NCBI RefSeq assembly: GCF_003991585.1
Contig: NZ_PQSP01000006.1
Coordinates: 1 to 64,000 of the forward strand
DNA length: 64,000 nt
Source of the DNA: Saezia sanguinis
GTDB taxonomy: Bacteria; Pseudomonadota; Gammaproteobacteria; Burkholderiales; Burkholderiaceae_C
Direction of reading: 5' to 3'
The notes below the pieces were generated by a model. It was given only the letters and a program-made list of their open reading frames with translations. It had not been told where the DNA came from and did not search any database. Shown piece by piece: positions 56,032 to 64,000 of the stretch. The position numbers and the translations under genes were made by a program. How positions within the stretch are numbered: the first letter of the stretch is position 1; every line of letters starts with the position of its first letter.

Positions 56032-56425
56032 AACAACCCTGCGGTGTGGCTCAATACCAGTTCAGATATGTCCTCAAAGAGCCACACCCGGTTTGACCGG
56101 GAACAAACATATCACACGCCAAGTGCCCCTGCTCAACCACCGCACAAGCCTTACAGCATAAAATCAGACAGATGACCAATGTATAACAGGGCGCTTACCA
56201 GCAACCCTGTTGCTACAGGCAGCACCACCCCGGCTGCCATCAACTGAACTGCCATTTACCCACCTGGCAAAACTGGCTGGCCTATTACAGCCTACTATAC
56301 TATCTACCCGGCCCTGACCTGCCGACACACCGGCAAGTTAACCCCATATGCCCACAACAACCAAGGCACAGTGCCTGTACCAGCCATACACCATTTGGCT
56401 TTTTTGTTTTTAAGGAATTTTGCAC
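56032..56425 (+). promoter_or_regulatory. Long leader between ygfZ and the BASS transporter, with hairpins
   Basis: No gene is visible in 394 bases. Inverted repeats are GGTGTGGCTC (56043-56052) / GAGCCACACC (56089-56098), which may end ygfZ transcription, and AACAGGG (56185-56191) / CCCTGTT (56205-56211). The rest holds the BASS promoter. No riboswitch class was recognised. Confidence 0.45.
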
Positions 56426-57415
56426 ATGCAGTTTCTGGCCCGCATCAGTCGCTTTGTCGGCAATACATTTGCCGTCTGGGTCCTCCTGTTTGCCATTCTG
56501 GCGTACTTCCTGCCGGATTCATTCAAATGGCTGCTCAAGTATGTGGTGCCGCTGCTGGGCATCATCATGTTCGGCATGGGCCTGACACTGTCCCAAAAAG
56601 ACTTTCAGGATGTATTCACCCGCCCGAAAGACGTTCTGCTTGGCGTTCTGGGCCAATTCACCATCATGCCCGGACTGGCATGGCTGCTGGTCAAAACCAT
56701 TGACCTGCCCCCCGAAGTGGCGCTGGGCGTCATATTAGTCGGCTGCTGCCCCGGAGGAACCGCCTCCAACGTCATGACCTTTTTGGCCCGGGGCGACCTG
56801 GCGCTGTCTGTGACCATCACCTCTGTCAGCACACTGCTGGCCCCGGTGGTCACGCCTGCGCTGATCTACCTGCTGGCAAGCCAGTGGATTGAGGTCAGCG
56901 CAACCGCCATGTTCTGGTCTATTGTTCAGGTGGTCATTCTGCCCATTGTGGCTGGGCTGGTTGTGCAATACTTTCTGGGCCTGCGGGTTAAACCCTTTGT
57001 TCAGGTATTGCCGCTGATTTCCGTGATCGCAATCGTTGCGATTGTGGCCGCCGTTGTGGCAGGCAGCCAGGCCAAAATCGCTACCATGGGGCCGCTGATT
57101 TTCCTGGTGGTGGTACTGCACAACGGCCTGGGACTGATTCTAGGCTACCTGCTCGGAAAAATATTCAGAATGTCGCTGCCCAAACGCAAAGCGCTTGCCA
57201 TTGAGGTTGGCATGCAGAACTCCGGCCTGGGTGCGGCGCTGGCAACTGCCCATTTTTCGCCACTGGCCGCAGTTCCAAGCGCCATTTTCAGCGTCTGGCA
57301 CAACATATCAGGCCCGATTGCCGCCACCATCTTCCGCCGCTTTAAAGACAAAGAAGTACAAGTGCATAAAGCCCAACCTGCACCGGCAGAAGCCACTGAA
57401 AACAAAATGCCGTAA
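56426..57415 (+). CDS. Bile acid:sodium symporter (BASS) family transporter
   Basis: A 329-residue inner-membrane carrier with about ten hydrophobic segments. Family motifs seen: PLLGIIMFGMGLTLSQKDF, VGCCPGGTASNVMTFLARGD (the PGG-x-x-SN sodium/substrate crossing) and ALAIEVGMQNSGLGAALAT (the second crossing). Sodium-driven uptake of an organic acid is likely. Bacterial members move pantoate, pyruvate-like or sulfur compounds; the substrate here is open. AAGGA precedes ATG 56426. Confidence 0.9.
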   Translation: MQFLARISRFVGNTFAVWVLLFAILAYFLPDSFKWLLKYVVPLLGIIMFGMGLTLSQKDFQDVFTRPKDVLLGVLGQFTIMPGLAWLLVKTIDLPPEVALGVILVGCCPGGTASNVMTFLARGDLALSVTITSVSTLLAPVVTPALIYLLASQWIEVSATAMFWSIVQVVILPIVAGLVVQYFLGLRVKPFVQVLPLISVIAIVAIVAAVVAGSQAKIATMGPLIFLVVVLHNGLGLILGYLLGKIFRMSLPKRKALAIEVGMQNSGLGAALATAHFSPLAAVPSAIFSVWHNISGPIAATIFRRFKDKEVQVHKAQPAPAEATENKMP

Positions 57416-57423
57416 AAAGAACA

Positions 57424-57471
57424 AAGCCCGTTTCAGCTCACACTGGTAGCTAAACGGGCTTAAAGCTGAAT
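57424..57471. terminator. Terminator between the BASS transporter and rpiA
   Basis: Perfect 10-bp arms AAGCCCGTTT and AAACGGGCTT with an inner AGCT/AGCT pair; serves two converging genes. Confidence 0.75.
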
Positions 57472-57483
57472 GATCAATTTCAA

Positions 57484-58146
57484 TCAGTCAAAGCGCAGCA
57501 CTTCCAGCCCGTGAGAGCGGGCCAGCAAACACACAGACGCACGCTGTGCCGCAAAAATGCCCACAGTGACAACCCCCACCCACTGGCTGATGATCGCTTC
57601 CATATCTGCCGGATCGACAATCTTCAGGCCCCGGGCATCAATGATGTGGTTGCCGTTATCCGTTACAAACCCTTTGCGCCATTGCGGCGTTGCCCCCATC
57701 TTCTGCAACCGGCGCTCAATCTGGGCCCTTGCCATCGGAATCACTTCCACCGGCAACGGGAAAAAACCCAGCACATCCACCAGCTTGCTTTCATCGGCCA
57801 CACAGATAAACTGATGGGCCTGCGCCGCCAGAATCTTTTCGCGCGTCAGCGCACCGCCACCGCCTTTGATCATGCAGCCCGATTTGTTGATTTCGTCCGC
57901 ACCGTCAATATAAACCGGAATATCTTCCACCTCATTGGGGTCAAACACCTCAATACCGTAGCTGCGTAAACGCACCGTGCTGGCTTCAGAGCTGGACACC
58001 GCCCCCCGGATGCGGTGTTTGATACCGCCCAGCGCATCAATGAACTTGTTCACTGTGGAGCCGGTGCCTACGCCGACAATACTGCCTTCCACCACATAAT
58101 CCAAAGCAGCTTTACCTGCCAGCGTTTTGAGTTCATCCTGTGTCAT
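57484..58146 (-). CDS. rpiA: Ribose-5-phosphate isomerase A
   Basis: A 220-residue enzyme of the pentose phosphate pathway (ribose-5-P to ribulose-5-P). Seen: [16 protein letters not shown] (phosphate site), [44 protein letters not shown] with the catalytic aspartate, glutamate and lysine, and KFVTDNGN-like [12 protein letters not shown] at 58146 was chosen over a TTG nine bases earlier. Confidence 0.96.
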   Translation of the reverse strand: MTQDELKTLAGKAALDYVVEGSIVGVGTGSTVNKFIDALGGIKHRIRGAVSSSEASTVRLRSYGIEVFDPNEVEDIPVYIDGADEINKSGCMIKGGGGALTREKILAAQAHQFICVADESKLVDVLGFFPLPVEVIPMARAQIERRLQKMGATPQWRKGFVTDNGNHIIDARGLKIVDPADMEAIISQWVGVVTVGIFAAQRASVCLLARSHGLEVLRFD

Positions 58147-58263
58147 AACTGTCAAATTCTTTCAAGAGTGAGACAATGGGGGTCTGTTTATACTGATCTC
58201 GTGTTCACAGACTGGGTGGTGCTATTTTAGCGTTCTTTTCAGTCAATTCGCGAAAGTCTCTCT

Positions 58264-59304
58264 ATGCATTTTTCCTCTTATGATCTGGCGCGCCCCTGGC
58301 TGTTCTGTCTTGACCCCGAACGTGCACACGACCTGACCATCAGCCTGCTTTCCAATACACAGCACACAGGGCTAGCCCGCCTGTACCAGCAGCCGCGCGC
58401 TCTGAACCCGGTCACCCTTGCCGGCCTGACCTTTCCGAACCCGGTCGGACTGGCCGCAGGGCTTGACAAAAATGCCTGCTGCATTGACGGGTTTGCCCAA
58501 CTGGGTTTTGGTTTTATTGAAGTAGGCACCGTCACACCACGTCCGCAGCCGGGCAACCCCAAGCCCCGCATTTTCCGCCTGCCAGAAGCCAATGCGCTGA
58601 TCAACCGTTTTGGCTTTAATAACGAAGGCGTTGAAACATTTGTCCGCAACGTCCGCGGTGCACGCTTTCGTTCAACGGGCGGTATTCTGGGCATCAACAT
58701 CGGCAAAAACAAAGACACGCCGATAGAGCGCGCCAATGACGACTATCTGACGGCGTTGCAGGCAGTATATGCCGATGCAGACTACATTACCATCAACATC
58801 TCCAGCCCCAATACCCAGAATTTGCGCGAGCTGCAAAGCGACGCTGCACTGGACAGCCTGCTGGCAGCGCTGACGGCCAAACGCAGTGAGCTGGCGCATG
58901 AGCACGGGCACAAAGTCCCGCTGTTTGTCAAAATTGCCCCCGATCTCGATGAACAGCAGATTGCGCTGATTGCCCAGGCTTTGCAGCAACATGGCATTGA
59001 CGGCGTGATTGCCACCAACACCACCATTTCACGCACCATGGTGTCACACCTGTCGCACGGCGCGGAAACCGGCGGCCTTTCAGGCGCACCGCTGCGTCAG
59101 GCCAGCACACAGGTCATCCGCCAGCTCAGGCAGGCATTAGGTGCGGACTATCCGATCATCGGCGTGGGTGGCATCATGTCAGGTTACGACGCGCAGGAAA
59201 AAATCAATGCAGGCGCCAATCTGGTGCAGTTGTATACCGGGCTGATCTATCGCGGCCCCGCACTGGTGAAAGAAGTGGCTCAAGCGCTGGCGCAGCCGGC
59301 CTGA
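58264..59304 (+). CDS. pyrD: Dihydroorotate dehydrogenase (quinone), class 2
   Basis: A 346-residue membrane-associated flavoenzyme that oxidises dihydroorotate to orotate and reduces quinone. The amphipathic N-terminal part ([19 protein letters not shown]) marks class 2. [49 protein letters not shown] with the catalytic serine, and [25 protein letters not shown] are all present. Full length, monocistronic. Confidence 0.97.
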   Translation: MHFSSYDLARPWLFCLDPERAHDLTISLLSNTQHTGLARLYQQPRALNPVTLAGLTFPNPVGLAAGLDKNACCIDGFAQLGFGFIEVGTVTPRPQPGNPKPRIFRLPEANALINRFGFNNEGVETFVRNVRGARFRSTGGILGINIGKNKDTPIERANDDYLTALQAVYADADYITINISSPNTQNLRELQSDAALDSLLAALTAKRSELAHEHGHKVPLFVKIAPDLDEQQIALIAQALQQHGIDGVIATNTTISRTMVSHLSHGAETGGLSGAPLRQASTQVIRQLRQALGADYPIIGVGGIMSGYDAQEKINAGANLVQLYTGLIYRGPALVKEVAQALAQPA

Positions 59305-59347
59305 TGATTTCTGCCGTCAGCAATTCGGCACCACCCGCCATACCAGG

Positions 59348-60442
59348 CTAGCTGAACAGCCTTCTGGCTGCGGCACTGCCGGCCGACAGGCCACGCTGTT
59401 CCAACTGGTCATACAGTTTTTCCAGCATCTGATGGATGGCGTCAAACGCTTCCACGCCCAGCGGCGTGCCCTGCTCGTCCACCACCGATGCATCCATATT
59501 TTTAGACAGCGTTGCAGCCACCTTGTACAGCAGCTTGAACGGCTGTTCCAGCCGGTCGGTCTGCGGCACATCCAGTGTCAGCGTCACATGGGTAATGGGC
59601 ATCATATTCGGGTCATCGGCCATGGCTGCCTGCATATCGTATTGCAGCGTCAGGATCGGCGGCGCACCGGCCTGCATGGCCGGAATCACCAGCCGGCCGG
59701 GCAAGGTTCCCGCAACAAACCCCATACCGGCGGCCTGCTGCTGCACATAAGACGGCGACCAGGCCGACTTGTTGGCAACCAGATGCATGATGATCTGCGC
59801 ATCGTGGTCATTGGCAAACTGATCCAGCTCGCGTGCATGCCCCACGGTTTCAATCATGTCAGGCGCATCAAACGCCGCGCCCAGCGCATCGGCGTAACTC
59901 TGCATTTTCATGATGAAGTCAGAATACTCAATCTCATTGAGCGCACCCATGCGGTTGGCCAGTTGCAGGCCCACCATCAGTTCCTGATACTGCTGGCCTG
60001 CCTGCAGCGATTCCCACACGCGGCTTTTTGCATTCAGCCCTTCAAAATACATGGGCTTGCTGCCGGCCCGGCGTGAAGAGGGTGCTGCCATCAGCGCCGT
60101 GTCGCCGGTAATCGGGTGTTCCAGGTGAATGGTCACCACGGCATCAATCAGCGGGTCAATCGACGCGACAGTATAAGATGAAATCGTGGGCAGCCCAACG
60201 AGGTCATCCGGAATAGCGGCTGCGATGTGTGAAGGCTCCACCGCCTCAGGCTGTTGTGTCTTCGCAGATGCAGTGCCATCTTTTTCCAGCACCGGTTCCA
60301 CCTGTGAACCTTTGGTGGCATTGCCATCGGGCTTGACCTGCAACATCTGACGTGCCTTATGCATCTGCCACAGCCCCTGAACGATCACACCGACCAGGAT
60401 CAGCCCGCCGGCACCTGCTAACAGCATATACAGATCATTCAT
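59348..60442 (-). CDS. zipA: Cell division protein ZipA-like
   Basis: 364 residues. One N-terminal membrane segment (MNDLYMLLAGAGGLILVGVI) is followed by a short basic stretch, a variable linker (about 45-85) and a ZipA C-terminal FtsZ-binding domain (about 200-340, with FVAGTLPGRLVIPAM and ILTLQYDMQAAMADD). The ATG at 60442 is preceded by AAGG; an upstream in-frame codon at 60493 gives an unlikely extension. Its place just downstream of smc is the usual one, with ligA expected beyond zipA in many relatives; here pyrD follows instead. Confidence 0.85.
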   Translation of the reverse strand: MNDLYMLLAGAGGLILVGVIVQGLWQMHKARQMLQVKPDGNATKGSQVEPVLEKDGTASAKTQQPEAVEPSHIAAAIPDDLVGLPTISSYTVASIDPLIDAVVTIHLEHPITGDTALMAAPSSRRAGSKPMYFEGLNAKSRVWESLQAGQQYQELMVGLQLANRMGALNEIEYSDFIMKMQSYADALGAAFDAPDMIETVGHARELDQFANDHDAQIIMHLVANKSAWSPSYVQQQAAGMGFVAGTLPGRLVIPAMQAGAPPILTLQYDMQAAMADDPNMMPITHVTLTLDVPQTDRLEQPFKLLYKVAATLSKNMDASVVDEQGTPLGVEAFDAIHQMLEKLYDQLEQRGLSAGSAAARRLFS

Positions 60443-60546
60443 GCCAAAACCTTCATCTCTATATCCATTTCTGTTGTACGCCAATGCATACACTCAGTAT
60501 ATACATTTTTCGCCGCATCCACTGCTTGCAGGGACAGCTCTTTCGC

Positions 60547-63500
60547 TCAGACTTCTGCCATGGTCATGGCAGCGGCCATATCCACCGCCACAATGCGCGA
60601 TACACCCTGCTCCTGCATCGTCACCCCAACCAGTTGCTCAGCCATTTCCATCGCAATCTTGTTATGTGAAATAAACAGGAACTGCGTTTCCTTGGACATA
60701 CTGGTCACCAGCTTGGCATATCGCTCGGTGTTGGCATCATCCAGTGGTGCGTCCACCTCATCCAGCAGACAGAATGGCGCCGGATTGAGCTGGAAAATCG
60801 CAAACACCAGCGCAATCGCTGTCAGCGCTTTTTCACCCCCCGAAAGCAGGTGAATCGTGCTGTTACGCTTGCCCGGCGGCTGTGCCATCACCTGCACACC
60901 TGAATCCAGAATCTCGTCACCCGTCATCACCAGTTTGGCATGTCCGCCACCGAAAAGTTCCGGGAACATGCGGCCAAAATGGTCATTGACGGTATTGAAC
61001 GTATGCGTGAGCAACTCGCGCGTCTGTGCATCAATTTTCTGGATGGCATTTTCCAGTGTCGTGATCGCTTCGTTCAAATCGCCCACCTGCGCATCCAGGA
61101 AAGTCTTGCGCTCACGTGCGGCGCTCAGCTCTTCCAGCGCGGCCAGGTTCACCGCACCCAGCGCTGCAATGGCACGCTGCAAGCGGTCAATTTCCGATTG
61201 CAGCCCGCTGAGCTTGACGCCATCGTTTTCAACACTTTGCGCCAGCGCTTCCAGGTCCACTTCCGCCTGTGCCAGATGCTCGGCATATTGGTCAAAGCCA
61301 ATTTCCGCAGCCTGCGCTTTCAGTTGCAGTTCTGTCACCCGCTGGCGCAGCGGATCAAGCTCATGCGACATTTGCATGCGCTGCTCATCTGCTGCACGCA
61401 AACGCTGCGTCAAATCATCATATTCCGAACGCAACAGCGACAGTTTTTCTTCGCACGCCACCTTGACTTCCAGCGCATCTTGCAAGCCGGTCTGCGCTGC
61501 CGCATCGTCATACTGCGACAACTCCGTGCGCAAGCGCTCGTCTTCTGTCTGCAATGACTGCGCCTGCTGCTCCGCCGTTTGAATGCCCCGCTGCAATTCC
61601 TGCTGGCGGGCCTGCAACGTCCGTACCGAAAACCGGGCTTCCTGCGCACGGTTTTCCAGCGCACGGCCCTGCTCACGCCCCTGTGACAACACGCGCTCGG
61701 CAGCCATCACCGCCTCATCCAGCCGCGCCTGGCGCTCCTGCTCGTTCGCCAGCGCCAGATCCAGTTCTTCAAAACGCGCTTCCGCAGCAACCCTGCGCTC
61801 CTGCAGGTCTTCCATGCGCGCCTGTGTTTCTGCCAGGTCGTCACCCAGTTGGGCGTGCCGTGCCTGGGCAGACTCCGCCTGCTGCGAAAGCCGCAACACC
61901 TCCACCTGCAACTGGTGCACCTGCTGCTGTTGCTGCTTAGACTGCTGCTGCAAACTGCCCAGTTTCTGCTCTGCCTGGCCATGCGCCATATCGGCACGCA
62001 TGGATGCGGCTTTCACCTGCTCCACAATCAAAGCCTGTGCCCTGATCTGCTTTTCCAGGTTCTCCATTTCCTGCTGGCGAGCCAGCATGCCGGACTGCTC
62101 GGAATCGGCCGCATAAAAACTGACCGAATGCTGCGTGATCGCATGGCCATCCGCCACATAAAACGCCTCACCGGCGCCCAGCGTCTGGCGCTGTGCCAGT
62201 GCATCGCTGAGCGAATCTATCGCCCAGCAGCCGTGCAGCCAATCAGCCAGCAATGCCTTGAGCGCCGGATCATTGATCTTTACCTTGTCCACCAGTGCAC
62301 GCTTGCCAGCTGCGGCAACCGCCGGTGCAGCCACCTGTGCCTGGGTATAGAAAGTCAGTCGGGTCGGTGGTGTATCCTTGGCAAACCCCTGCAGGCGTTC
62401 CAACTGGCCCACTTCCAGCGCCGCCAGCCGTTCACGCAAAGCGCCTTCCAGCGCAGCTTCCCAGCCGGTATCCACATGCAGGCGGTGCCACAGTGCGGTC
62501 AGGCTTTGCAGCCCGTGCTTTTCCAGCCAGGGTTGCAGCTTGCCATCGGTCTGCACTTTTTCCTGCAAGGCGCGCAGTGCCTGCAAACGGGCGTCCAGCT
62601 CGGTCTGCTTGGCCTGTTCGGTGCGCACCAGCTCGCGCTCGTTACGGCTTTTTTCTGCCAGGTCCGGCAAGGTGGCAGCCAGTTCCTCAAGCTGCGCATT
62701 GAGCACTTCCTGGCTCTGCTCGTCCTGTACCAGTTGTGCCCGCAATTTGTCCAGACGCTCCTGGTCCGGCAATGTCAATTGCGATTTTTCAGACGTCAGC
62801 CGCTCATGGCGCTGTGTCAACGCACGCAACTGGTCATCCACCAGCCCCTGCTCGGTAGAAAGCAGTTGAATCTGCTGCTGTACCTGCAGTACAGCATTAC
62901 GCTGCTGCGAAGCCTCCTGCTGTTTGCGCCGCAGCGCTTCTTCCAGCTCGGGCGTGCGCCCGCCTTCTTCTTCGCTTTGGGCCTGCAGCAAAGCCGCCTG
63001 CTCTTCAGCCTCCAGCATCTGGGCACTGATGGTTTCCAGTTCGTCAAGCGCCTGCTGTCTGCGCCCGCTCCAGGATTCCACCTGCGCCTTCAATTCTGTC
63101 ATGCGCTGCTGCGCGCGGTTGCGCCCATCCACCACAAAACGGATCTCGGCTTCCAGCTTGCCCACTTCAGCGCTGGCTTCATACAACTTACCCTGAGCCT
63201 GGTTCACCGCATCGCCTGACGCATAATGCGCCTGGCGTATGGTCTCGAGCTCGCTTTCCGTTTTGCGCAGGTCGCTCATGCGGCCTTCCAGCGCCGCCTG
63301 CGCCTGTTCAATGCGGGCCCCGATATGCTGCTGCTCGGCCTTGGCCTCCTGCTGCTTGAGCCACCACAACTGATGCTGCTTGAGCGTGGCTTCGTTCTGC
63401 AAATCGTGGTAACGGCCCGCCACTTCCGCCTGCTTTTCCAGTTTGTCCAGATTGGCGTTCAACTCGCGCAAAATATCCTGCACACGCGTCAGATTCTCGT

Positions 63501-64000
63501 GTGTATCATGCAGGCGGTTTTCCGTTTCGCGCCGGCGTTCCTTGTATTTGGACACGCCTGCAGCCTCTTCCAGAAACAGGCGCATGTCTTCCGGCCGCGA
63601 TTCAATGATCCGGCTGATCGTACCCTGCCCAATAATGGCATATGCACGCGGCCCCAGCCCGGTACCCAGAAACACGTCCTGAATATCGCGCCGGCGCACC
63701 GTCTGCCCGTTGATCATGTAGCTGGAATTGCCATCGCGTGTCAGCACCCGGCGCACGGAAATTTCGGCATACTGGTTCCACTGCCCGCCTGCGCGGTGTT
63801 CCGAGTTGTCAAACACCAGTTCAACGCTGGCGCGGCTGGACGGCTTGCGTGTCGTCGTGCCGCTGAAAATCACATCCTGCATCGATTCGCCGCGCAGCTC
63901 CGAAGCACGCGACTCCCCCAGCACCCAGCGCACAGCGTCGATGATATTGGACTTGCCGCACCCGTTGGGCCCTACAACGGCGACCAGTTGTCCAGGCACC
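60547..64000 (-). CDS. smc: Chromosome segregation protein SMC (5' end beyond the window)
   Basis: At least 1151 residues; the first 20 or so are outside the window. The N-terminal ATPase lobe has Walker A VGPNGCGKSNIIDAVRW. Two long coiled-coil arms (Glu/Gln/Ala/Leu-rich) flank a hinge at about residues 490-620 (LQSLTALWHRLHVDTGWEAA and following). The C-terminal lobe carries the signature NSTIHLLSGGEKALTAIALV, Walker B FCLLDEVDAPLDDANTER and D-loop. SMC dimers organise and help separate the chromosome. Upstream of zipA on the same strand. Confidence 0.97.
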   Translation of the reverse strand, partial: VPGQLVAVVGPNGCGKSNIIDAVRWVLGESRASELRGESMQDVIFSGTTTRKPSSRASVELVFDNSEHRAGGQWNQYAEISVRRVLTRDGNSSYMINGQTVRRRDIQDVFLGTGLGPRAYAIIGQGTISRIIESRPEDMRLFLEEAAGVSKYKERRRETENRLHDTHENLTRVQDILRELNANLDKLEKQAEVAGRYHDLQNEATLKQHQLWWLKQQEAKAEQQHIGARIEQAQAALEGRMSDLRKTESELETIRQAHYASGDAVNQAQGKLYEASAEVGKLEAEIRFVVDGRNRAQQRMTELKAQVESWSGRRQQALDELETISAQMLEAEEQAALLQAQSEEEGGRTPELEEALRRKQQEASQQRNAVLQVQQQIQLLSTEQGLVDDQLRALTQRHERLTSEKSQLTLPDQERLDKLRAQLVQDEQSQEVLNAQLEELAATLPDLAEKSRNERELVRTEQAKQTELDARLQALRALQEKVQTDGKLQPWLEKHGLQSLTALWHRLHVDTGWEAALEGALRERLAALEVGQLERLQGFAKDTPPTRLTFYTQAQVAAPAVAAAGKRALVDKVKINDPALKALLADWLHGCWAIDSLSDALAQRQTLGAGEAFYVADGHAITQHSVSFYAADSEQSGMLARQQEMENLEKQIRAQALIVEQVKAASMRADMAHGQAEQKLGSLQQQSKQQQQQVHQLQVEVLRLSQQAESAQARHAQLGDDLAETQARMEDLQERRVAAEARFEELDLALANEQERQARLDEAVMAAERVLSQGREQGRALENRAQEARFSVRTLQARQQELQRGIQTAEQQAQSLQTEDERLRTELSQYDDAAAQTGLQDALEVKVACEEKLSLLRSEYDDLTQRLRAADEQRMQMSHELDPLRQRVTELQLKAQAAEIGFDQYAEHLAQAEVDLEALAQSVENDGVKLSGLQSEIDRLQRAIAALGAVNLAALEELSAARERKTFLDAQVGDLNEAITTLENAIQKIDAQTRELLTHTFNTVNDHFGRMFPELFGGGHAKLVMTGDEILDSGVQVMAQPPGKRNSTIHLLSGGEKALTAIALVFAIFQLNPAPFCLLDEVDAPLDDANTERYAKLVTSMSKETQFLFISHNKIAMEMAEQLVGVTMQEQGVSRIVAVDMAAAMTMAEV

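Noticed and set aside
61849..63219. A 456-codon frame opposite smc
   Set aside because: The translation is a Gln/Leu/Arg-rich shadow of the coiled-coil codons of smc.
1..64000. CRISPR arrays, tRNA or rRNA genes, insertion sequences, prophage
   Set aside because: No regularly spaced repeats, cloverleaf sequences, transposase or phage structural genes were recognised on either strand.

Overview
The window reads as a 64 kb stretch of chromosome from a Gram-negative proteobacterium, most likely a betaproteobacterium of the order Burkholderiales (an Alcaligenaceae- or Oxalobacteraceae-like organism). This is inferred from gene content and order, not from a database match. The supporting signs are mltG-tmk-holB-pilZ-tatD, smc-zipA at the right edge, narXL beside narK1K2GHJI, fkpB-ispH, a bioG-type biotin operon, and moderately GC-rich coding sequence. 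No rRNA, tRNA, insertion sequence, prophage or CRISPR array was seen. Nearly all of the window is packed with chromosomal genes.

Left part (1-15 kb): a beta-class glutathione transferase and chorismate lyase (ubiC) come first. Next is a two-gene encapsulin nanocompartment, in which a DyP peroxidase carries a C-terminal cargo peptide and the shell protein follows it. Then come a LysR regulator, an MFS transporter, and a glutarate/lysine catabolic pair (gcdH and a CaiB-family CoA transferase). An alpha/beta hydrolase lacking its nucleophilic serine and a small cupin follow. A lower-GC patch holds an unknown protein with immunity-protein-like features, and after it are an AraC regulator and rimO. 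A second AT-rich patch holds a cluster of very small membrane proteins.

Centre (15-35 kb): fumC and a class I fumarase sit back to back, followed by murI, ridA, a UMF1-type transporter, a conserved unknown and a YbaY-like lipoprotein. A complete nitrate respiration island follows: narK1-narK2-narG-narH-narJ-narI on the minus strand, divergent from the narX-narL sensor/regulator pair.

Right part (35-64 kb): a compact bioB-A-F-G-C-D operon has every junction overlapping and uses BioG as the pimeloyl-ACP methyl esterase. After an MFS transporter and a tandem pair of membrane PH-like paralogues come a cluster-less Rrf2 regulator divergent from cysK, with two inverted repeats between them. Housekeeping genes follow: ispH-fkpB, radC, smr, ribD-ribE, ankyrin-tatD-pilZ-holB-tmk-mltG, ygfZ, a BASS-family transporter, rpiA, pyrD, zipA and a truncated smc.

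The most noteworthy items are the encapsulin/DyP compartment, the small-membrane-protein cluster, the inverted repeats between rrf2 and cysK, the Ser-to-Gly alpha/beta hydrolase, and the AT-rich immunity-like gene.
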